Shown here piece after piece: positions 17,947-23,251 of a stretch of DNA of 23,251 bases. A program made the position numbers and the translations under genes. Every line of letters starts with the position of its first letter. Within the stretch, counting starts at the first letter, position 1. The stretch lies in contig BFEA01000406.1 of assembly GCA_003427395.1 (NCBI GenBank), positions 981,359 to 1,004,609 on the forward strand, read 5' to 3'. The notes under the pieces were generated by a model. That model did not search any database. It had not been told where the DNA came from and saw only the letters and a list, made by a program, of their open reading frames with translations. Source of the DNA: Chara braunii (lineage: Eukaryota > Streptophyta > Charophyceae > Charales > Characeae).

Positions 17947-18136
17947 AACCCTGAAGGAGATAAATCAATCAGCACCTATGAGCCGAAACCCTACCCTATC
18001 ACAGCTTGAGACTTGATTGTAACCAATTTTTCAGATGTCGCAACTATCGAATTCAAAAAACTAAGAACCCAAACTTGAGCATACAAATATAGAGAACTAC
18101 GTCGGAATCAAAGTTGGATAAACGTTGTTACAAACT

Positions 18137-18217
18137 GATGTATGTTCATATGGGACGCTGGGCCCGGTTCCCAGCACGTGCTGCTCCCCACGAATAGACT
18201 GGAGCTGCTTTCTGTCG

Positions 18218-18284
<67 letters not shown>
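18137..18284 (+). mobile_element. Poly(A) retroposon, copy 2
   Basis: Body CATATGGGACGCTGGGCCCGG, TTCCCAGCACGTGCTGCTCC, CCACGAATAGACTGGAGCTG, TTTCTGTC, then 67 A (18218-18284) and GGATATCAAG. The GCTGGG/CCCAGC hairpin in the body is intact. Confidence 0.7.
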
Positions 18285-18288
<4 letters not shown>

Positions 18289-18291
18289 ATC

Positions 18292-18372
18292 AAGGTTCCC
18301 AGCACGTGCTGCTCCCCACGAATAGACTGGAGCTTCTTTCTGTCAAAAAAAAAAAAAAAGAAAAAAAAAAAG
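18292..18372 (+). mobile_element. Poly(A) retroposon, copy 3, 5'-truncated
   Basis: Starts at GGTTCCCAGCACGTGCTGC, lacking the first ~25 bases of the body, and continues to an A tract with G interruptions, again followed by GGATATCAAG. Since GGATATCAAG ends both copies 2 and 3, this is best read as a tandem duplication of body plus tail. Confidence 0.65.
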
Positions 18373-18425
18373 AAGGATATCAAGTCCACTTTGAGAAAAC
18401 CAATTTGTAACCCTTTTAAATTTAA

Positions 18426-19400
18426 GAGAAAACTACGGCGCAGTCAGGGTTACAGTTTGTAATTGCATTTGAAACTGCGTTTTAGCAGTTTAGTCAGGGC
18501 CCGAGTTTCAATTGCATTTGAAACTGCGTTTTAGCAGTTTGAAACTCAGGCTGGCTTTTTCTAGCAGTTCAGTCAGGCACATGGCCGGTTCTTTCTTTCT
18601 TCGTTTTTTTTTTTTTTTTTAGCTTTTTTTTTTTTTTCGGTTGCGCGCCGCAGCCCGTTTCTTTCTTTCTTCGCCGCAATGCGCCGTGCTGCTCCGCGGC
18701 TGGAAAAAAAAAACAAAAAAAAACAAAACAAAAACAGCCCCATGGTTGGGCCACGGCCGAGATGTCTCGGCCACACCCCAGACTGGCCACGGCCGAGATG
18801 TCTCGGCCACAGCCGAGATTCACAGGCACTACCCTTCATAGGCAAATGCGAAGTCTCAAGAGTATCCTACTCCGAAGAAGCGGGGGGCAGGGATGGAGGC
18901 CGGAAAAAGAAAAAAGAAAAAGAAGAAATAAAAAAGTAAAGAAAAGAGGAACTTCGAAGAAAAGAGGAACTTCGAATACACCTACGTCCGGAAGGCCCTC
19001 ACTTCACCAGTGCTTTGAGGAATGTATCTGGCCAGGAAGTGAGGAACATGAAACAGGTCGTTTTCCTTTTTTGTTTCTTGTTGTGAGGTCCTTGTAGCGC
19101 CCTGCCAGCCCAGGCAGGGCGGATTCCACGCGAAGCAGCTGCCTCGCTTCATTCAGTTCCAGACAAGTACTGTAGCATCCTGTATCGGACCGTAATCACA
19201 GCATAAGGGATGGCTTTTTTTTTTCTTTTTTTTTTTTAATCCGCTTTTCGTGGATGGACGAGGGCCCTGACTGAACTGCTAGCTAAAGGCAGCCCGAGTT
19301 TCAAATGCAATTGAAACTCGGGCCCTGACTAAACAAACTGCTAAAACGCAGTTTCGAATGTAATTACAAACAGCTTTCGTGACTGCACCGTAGTTACCCC
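18426..19400. mobile_element. Mutator-like non-autonomous element (975 bp)
   Basis: Long terminal inverted repeats of about 150 bp: left end GAGAAAACTACGGCGCAGTCA, right end (inverted) GGGGTAACTACGGTGCAGTCA. Both continue through TGTAATTRCATTYGAAACTG, CGTTTTAGCAGTTT and AGTCAGGGCCCGAGTTTCAA. A 9-bp direct repeat TAAATTTAA flanks it (18417-18425 and 19401-19409), the size typical of Mutator transposition. The middle has no transposase: homopolymer tracts, two copies of a GGCCGAGA/TCTCGGCC palindrome (18749-18774, 18785-18810), an 18-bp tandem duplication (18941-18976) and a hairpin GCCCTGCC/GGCAGGGC near 19101-19122. Confidence 0.75.
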
Positions 19401-19415
19401 TAAATTTAAACGTAG

Positions 19416-19566
19416 AATCAGTATAAGTTCATCATCATCATCATCATCAGTATCATCATATGAGGGACGCTGAGCCCAGTTCTCAGCATGTTCGGTTCGG
19501 TCACTCCGGGTAGACTGTGCCTCAATATTCTTATTGGTAATATCAGCCTTGGGCACTGGGCCCTTT

Positions 19567-19597
<31 letters not shown>
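19416..19597 (+). mobile_element. Poly(A) retroposon, copy 4, diverged, with target duplication
   Basis: Contains a (TCA)n run, then CATATGAGGGACGCTGAGCC, CAGTTCTCAGCATG and an unrelated 3' half, ending in 27 A (19571-19597). TTAAACGTAG lies immediately before (19406-19415) and immediately after (19598-19607), a 10-bp target-site duplication. Confidence 0.65.
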
Positions 19598-19683
19598 TTA
19601 AACGTAGGATATCAATTCCACTTTGAGAACACCCTTTGAATTTAAAACTTGGTAATCATTCATTGGGATGAGAGCAAAACTCG

Positions 19684-19785
19684 GATTTACCAATTTCAGA
19701 TTGGGAATCTTGCTCAGAAATTACGAATTTTAGAATAGGGATCTGACTCAGCAAATACGAATTTCAAATTAGGAATCTTGCTCAG
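19684..19785 (+). repeat. Three tandem 34-bp units
   Basis: Units at 19684, 19718 and 19752, each exactly 34 bases and ending ATCTTGCTCAG or ATCTGACTCAG, with RATACGAATTTYARATTRGG upstream. No indels between units. Confidence 0.9.
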
Positions 19786-21226
19786 AAAAAAATTCCGGAT
19801 CAATAGAGTACAGCTAAAAAGACCTAGGATCACATGAATCAGACTCTACTTATTAACACATCACAATCATAAAGGCGAAATAGTTAAAAAAACAACCTCT
19901 GAAAACCTATCAGAAAAAACAACACAATATCTCAAGAGGAAAAAATCATGACAAATCAAGGAACGAAGAGTGATACACAAAGGACACAGCCCCAATCACA
20001 GATAAAAACAGAGATGTGGCAGCAACCTCATGCGTTGTCACCAAAGGTTGATTCAAAAGTCAATAAACAACTGCAGCCTCTGGCGATGTCCGCATCTCAA
20101 AATCCCGTGATGTCAACAGCTGCAGATGAAACAATCACCTACCGCCACTTTCGTGCTGAACAGACCGAGCAAAAGAGCCCCCTCCTCCATTTTACATCAA
20201 TCGCGTTGCCCCGCTGGGCCGCTGTCACTCAAAAACCGCAAAAACCTTCGTCGCCCAAACTCACCCCCTCCGTCTTCGTGGGAGGAAAGCAAACACCCCC
20301 CTCCCCCTGCTAGCCATAACCGCCTCGCCAACATGCGAAGCCCTTTCACCAGCGAACGAAGCACTAACCAGGCACCAACCCGCCAAGCAGGAGATGCTAT
20401 GGTCCAACCTCGTTGAGCCCGCCGACAAGTGCCATAGGAAGTGCAAGCTACCAAAAAACGCCACAGAGCGACCGTTGGGGCAAAAAAAGGACAGGGGAAG
20501 GAAGGGGCCGTGTCCATCCTGCTTGCCACGCGCCTCCTCAGCATTCATCTCACCACCACCATCTCCACAGTTCACCTTCTCCCAAGGAGCATCTGCCATG
20601 CCCAACCGAACACCGCCACCCCACCTTCACCTTGCTTTCCAGACGCCAGCAAAACAGGCCGGCGGCGCGGCGCTCCCGGTCGCGCCGCGCCGCTCACCCC
20701 TCCCGATAACACTATGTCGTGATTGTTTTCCTACCGATTGCTTACTTATGTCTCAAAGAATTCCGCTCATTCCTTTCTTTTTGACGTCTGTGGGAGGGCA
20801 CTTGTTTACTCAACATGGCCAGTGAATGCACAGGGCCAGAAAAACGGTCCACGTTCATAACACGGCAAAGAGCCATCCCAGTCTCCGACATCATGTACAA
20901 CGCAGGGACTTTCACTGCAACCGTCCGGGCCCTTGTTCTTGTGCAATTGTCATTACACAACCCAGGAAATCCCACCAGTTGCCCTCTTTGCGAAGGGCCT
21001 CTGTGTCCCTGGGGTTGGAGGAGGGATGCATATGCTTGCTTTTTTTTTTTTTTTTTTTTTTTAACCTCTTGTCAAATGCTGGCCTTTGCACAAGAGAAAA
21101 AAACAAAACAACAAGAGAATAACAAATCATTTCAGCAAATCTCGCTTCCGGTCCCCCTCTTTTTTTTTCGTTGCAGGGGGAGGGGAGGGGCGGGTCTAAC
21201 CGGATGCAAAAGTCCAAGCCTCCAAG
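19786..21226. other. Stretch without a recognisable gene
   Basis: Open frames at 19948-20313, 20394-20825 and 20815-21300 are Pro/Ser/Gln-rich and overlap equally long antisense frames, so they look like compositional artefacts of a C-rich strand. A run of 23 T (21040-21062) could be the tail of a minus-strand retroposon, but no body is recognised. Confidence 0.5.
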
Positions 21227-21673
21227 TTAGAGTTGGACCCCACTGCCTGGCGGAAGCTTTGCTTTCCAGGCGGAAAGCTTCCGCCAAACCCAAATCGTAG
21301 GCCCCGGTGATTGGAAACAGAAAAGCTTACCCCACTGTAGCACGAATTTTCGGCAGTTCTGTCGTTGATGGTTACCCAATAGGGAAAACTTTCCCCATAC
21401 AGAAACTTCACATCCCCTTGTCTCGGTGCCCGTCCAATCCCTGGCTCTCTGTTCCACATGCTATGCGCAAACCTACGGGGGTGCTCCCCCCCTGCCCCCT
21501 CAGGATGACCGAACCGCAAGGAACGGGCAAAACCAAACTGAGTGGAAATGCTTGCCACATTACTTGTCAGCGTTTTCCGAAGCTTTGCCACAAAGCAGTG
21601 GGGTCTCACTGTGACAAATAGTCTTGAAAGTCTTCCAAAGCTTCGCCGCAAATCAGTGGGGTCCACCTCTTAG
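21227..21673. mobile_element. TIR element (~447 bp)
   Basis: The left end TTAGAGTTGGACCCCACTG faces the right end CAGTGGGGTCCACCTCTTAG. Inside, GGAAGCTTTG on the left faces CAAAGCTTC on the right. A second copy of the right subterminal sequence (CCGAAGCTTTGCCACAAAGC, 21577) lies 58 bases before the last, so the end is tandemly duplicated. A perfect 13-bp hairpin sits at 21248-21286. A 156-codon open frame on the minus strand (21666-21196) spans almost the whole element but has no recognisable domain. Confidence 0.6.
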
Positions 21674-21820
21674 TCTAAGAGGTCATGGCCATCACGGGTC
21701 AATAGCTTACTGGCCCTGACTGAAATCTGCAGGGGGTGGTTGACTGGATTTACTTGCGTTATTTGTTTTGTTTCTTCTTGTGTTTTTACTCTCACTCAGT
21801 TTGTTTTTCCTTTATCAGAA

Positions 21821-21864
21821 GCCATGCTGCTAATCTTCTCTGTATCCTTGCCGGATGTCCCGAA
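21821..21864 (-). pseudogene. U6 snRNA fragment (pseudogene)
   Basis: The minus strand reads TTCGGGACATCCG, a gap, then GATACAGAGAAGATTAGCA and GCATGGC. U6 snRNA has GGGGACATCCGATAAAATTG followed by GAACGATACAGAGAAGATTA and GCATGGCC. The ACAGAGA catalytic box and its flanks are perfect over 19 bases. About nine bases between the 5' stem region and the box are missing and AGC is duplicated after it. The rest of U6 is absent, and A-rich sequence (AAAGGAAAAACAAAC) follows, suggesting a retroposed copy. No upstream plant USE/TATA promoter pair is seen, so it is not expected to be functional. Confidence 0.6.
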
Positions 21865-22239
21865 TCTCCGATATTGGGCCTGAAGAAGACTGCATGAACC
21901 TGGCGTCCGAAGTTCGGTACGGCAAGGTTCGTCCCCTTTGGCTTCCACAGGGCTGGAAGGCTGCCCAGGCTTGGTCCTTGTCGCTGCTGTCTGGTCCAAG
22001 TTGCCATAGATACTGGTAGGGTGATGGTCCTGGGCACTGGTCACACTGAGGTAGGATAGTAGGGACAGGGGGACCGGCGCGCTGGGAGTGGTAGTGTGGG
22101 GAAGGGTAGGGAAGGTGGCCTATCCTGTCAGTACAACCATCGGCTGCGGCTGCCAGCGATCACCGTGGGTCTAGTCCTTGGACCTTGGCCTCTACAACAC
22201 CCTGGGCTTCAAAAAAAGAGAAAAGAAGAAGAAAAGAAA

Positions 22240-22350
22240 ATGGACGTCCCGAAGGGCTTAGTAAATCTTGCAGTTGTTGTTGTCTTCTTATGGCTGTTTC
22301 TGACAAATATCTTGCCAATTCTATGGGTGGAACTGATATGTGCAGGCTGA
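22240..22350 (+). CDS. Possible 36-residue hydrophobic peptide
   Basis: The ATG at 22240 (context AAAAATGG, good for eukaryotes) opens a frame with a charged start, MDVPKG, then a hydrophobic run (NLAVVVVFLWLFLTNILPIL) long enough for one membrane segment, and a stop at 22348. The frame is open further upstream to 22096. No homologue recognised; T-rich DNA readily encodes such runs by chance. Confidence 0.15.
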   Translation: MDVPKGLVNLAVVVVFLWLFLTNILPILWVELICAG

Positions 22351-22581
22351 GAGAGAGAGGGAGAGAGTTCTCTCTGGACCAGGAGGTTGAGGCAGGCAGG
22401 TGCAGGAAGCCGGTGTTGCCCCTGTATTTGGGTCACTTCTCTGTCATACAGACCATATACTTTTAACACGGAGTGCTTAAGCATATTAAACGGCTTTTGG
22501 CAAAGGGTCTGATCCCACCAGTCAGGGACTGTCTGGCTTGTTTGGCTTCTAGACCAGGAGTGGCGAGCAACCCACGTGCTG

Positions 22582-22845
22582 TTAAGTTTTAACAGTTACT
22601 GTACCGTCTTCACGCAAATAGAAGGCCCCGTCATTATACATCTGTTTTCTTTTGGGCCACTTCTCTGGGTTAAGAAACAGCAATATCAGGCGCACGGCTG
22701 GCCCAGCGCCTGGTCCAGAAGTTGGAGGACCATCTGCACCTGAGACCAGGTGCTCCATTGGGGTGACACTGATGACCGTAGTGCTGTTGAAACCAGGTCT
22801 CAGGTCCCACTCGATAGGTCGATTCACTGGATGGCCGTGTGCATT
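22582..22845 (-). CDS. Unidentified open frame, possible last exon
   Basis: Open for 87 codons before a TAA (22584-22582), with no ATG near its upstream end; a TGA bounds it at 22848-22846. The product contains NRPIEWDLRPGFNSTTVISV and PEKWPKRKQMYNDGAFYLRE, a mixed, non-repetitive composition unlike the chance frames elsewhere in the window. The sequence just upstream (T-rich, then TTGACAG) resembles a 3' splice site but lies on the far side of the TGA, so the exon edge is unclear. No family is recognised. The opposite strand is open at 22652-22867 and 22839-23069, which lowers confidence. Confidence 0.3.
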   Translation of the reverse strand, partial: NAHGHPVNRPIEWDLRPGFNSTTVISVTPMEHLVSGADGPPTSGPGAGPAVRLILLFLNPEKWPKRKQMYNDGAFYLREDGTVTVKT

Positions 22846-23218
22846 TCAAACTCTGTCAATTACTTAATGAAAAACACAGGACTTTGTCTGATTCTCTGAC
22901 TGGAGGAGCTGCAGTCGCTCCAGTGGTGTTGATATCAGAGATTGCAACAGGTTACCGAGTTGCAGGAAGTGTGGTTTTCAGGATCAAGAGCTTCCGTCCG
23001 GTCAGTATCGTAGCTGGGTTTGGAGCAAGTCCAGAATCCAGATGCAACGATAAATTCGATAATGACTAGGCATTCTATGTGTAGGTGAAGATGGTAGTAT
23101 CAAAATTTGTTGTAAATTTGCCGCACATCCTCAGAGGGAGGACCTATGGGCGGCGTTTAACAAGCAAAGAGAAAGCGTACGAAGTTGTGTAACAGTCGCC
23201 AATGGACACGTGACTGGA

Positions 23219-23220
<2 letters not shown>

Positions 23221-23251
<31 letters not shown>
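23221..23251 (+). repeat. (GT)n microsatellite at window end
   Basis: At least fifteen uninterrupted GT units, running off the right edge. Confidence 0.97.

Noticed and set aside
17581-18009. 142-codon Pro-rich plus frame
   Set aside because: Lies in the right arm of the inverted repeat, and its left-arm counterpart (14454-14600) is not open in the same frame.
18142-18462. Open frames of poly-Lys or poly-Phe around the long A tract
   Set aside because: They are translations of poly(A)/poly(T) retroposon tails, not genes.
20394-20825. 143-codon plus frame rich in Pro/Ser/Arg
   Set aside because: Overlapped by equally long frames on the other strand and in other phases; composition artefact of a C-rich strand.
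22361-22377. GAGAGAGTTCTCTCT palindrome
   Set aside because: Simple GA/TC repeat; no context making it more than low-complexity DNA.
22738-22806. Inverted repeat CCTGAGACC / GGTCTCAGG, loop about 45 bases
   Set aside because: Short, with a long loop, and inside a possible coding frame; expected by chance in a window of this size.

Overview
The window looks like transposon-rich nuclear DNA from a eukaryote of the plant lineage. It has no bacterial-style gene strings or ribosome binding sites. Instead it holds an LTR retrotransposon with the plant-type initiator-Met tRNA primer site, a decayed non-LTR (LINE) element, poly(A)-tailed retroposons, foldback MITEs, a Mutator-like element with a 9-bp target duplication, microsatellites and tandem repeats. 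The gag and LINE protein style reminds me of charophyte algae such as Chara, but that is recall and not proof. Almost nothing here is a convincing host gene.

Layout. 1-about 4560 (minus): the 5' part of an LTR retrotransposon, with partial LTR, primer binding site (3599-3610), a 1.5-kb leader carrying hairpins, and an intact 541-codon gag (2069-444). Gag ends in a textbook -1 frameshift heptamer directly before its stop; most of pol lies beyond the left edge. 4690-5260: a tRNA-like relic, then one complete 194-bp foldback MITE and a truncated second copy directly abutting it. 5430-5695: a (CA)n tract and a tandem duplication.

6374-10130 (plus): one decayed LINE whose reverse transcriptase, C-terminal region and zinc knuckle can be followed through stops and frameshifts; its catalytic FADD is FADA. 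It is split at about 7690-8650 by an array of ~145-bp repeats whose unit is itself a palindrome, and that array is in turn interrupted by a third 194-bp MITE (8328-8521).

10130-14330: little recognisable. It contains several short tandem repeats, a possible PIF/Harbinger-like transposase fragment (12193-12403), a 33-bp exact direct repeat spaced 1745 bp, a weak exon candidate (13385-13443) and an AT-rich stretch. 14454-17946: a large imperfect inverted arrangement of diverged ~150-bp repeats around a 336-bp TIR element that contains a retroposon.

18137-19607: poly(A) retroposons and a 975-bp Mutator-like element (18426-19400). 19684-19785: three exact-length 34-bp repeats. 21227-21673: another TIR element. 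21821-21864 (minus): a piece of U6 spliceosomal RNA. 22582-22845 (minus): an unidentified open frame with coding-like composition. The window ends in (GT)n. The features do not form a pathway; the logic is layered insertion and decay, with gag the only clearly intact coding sequence.
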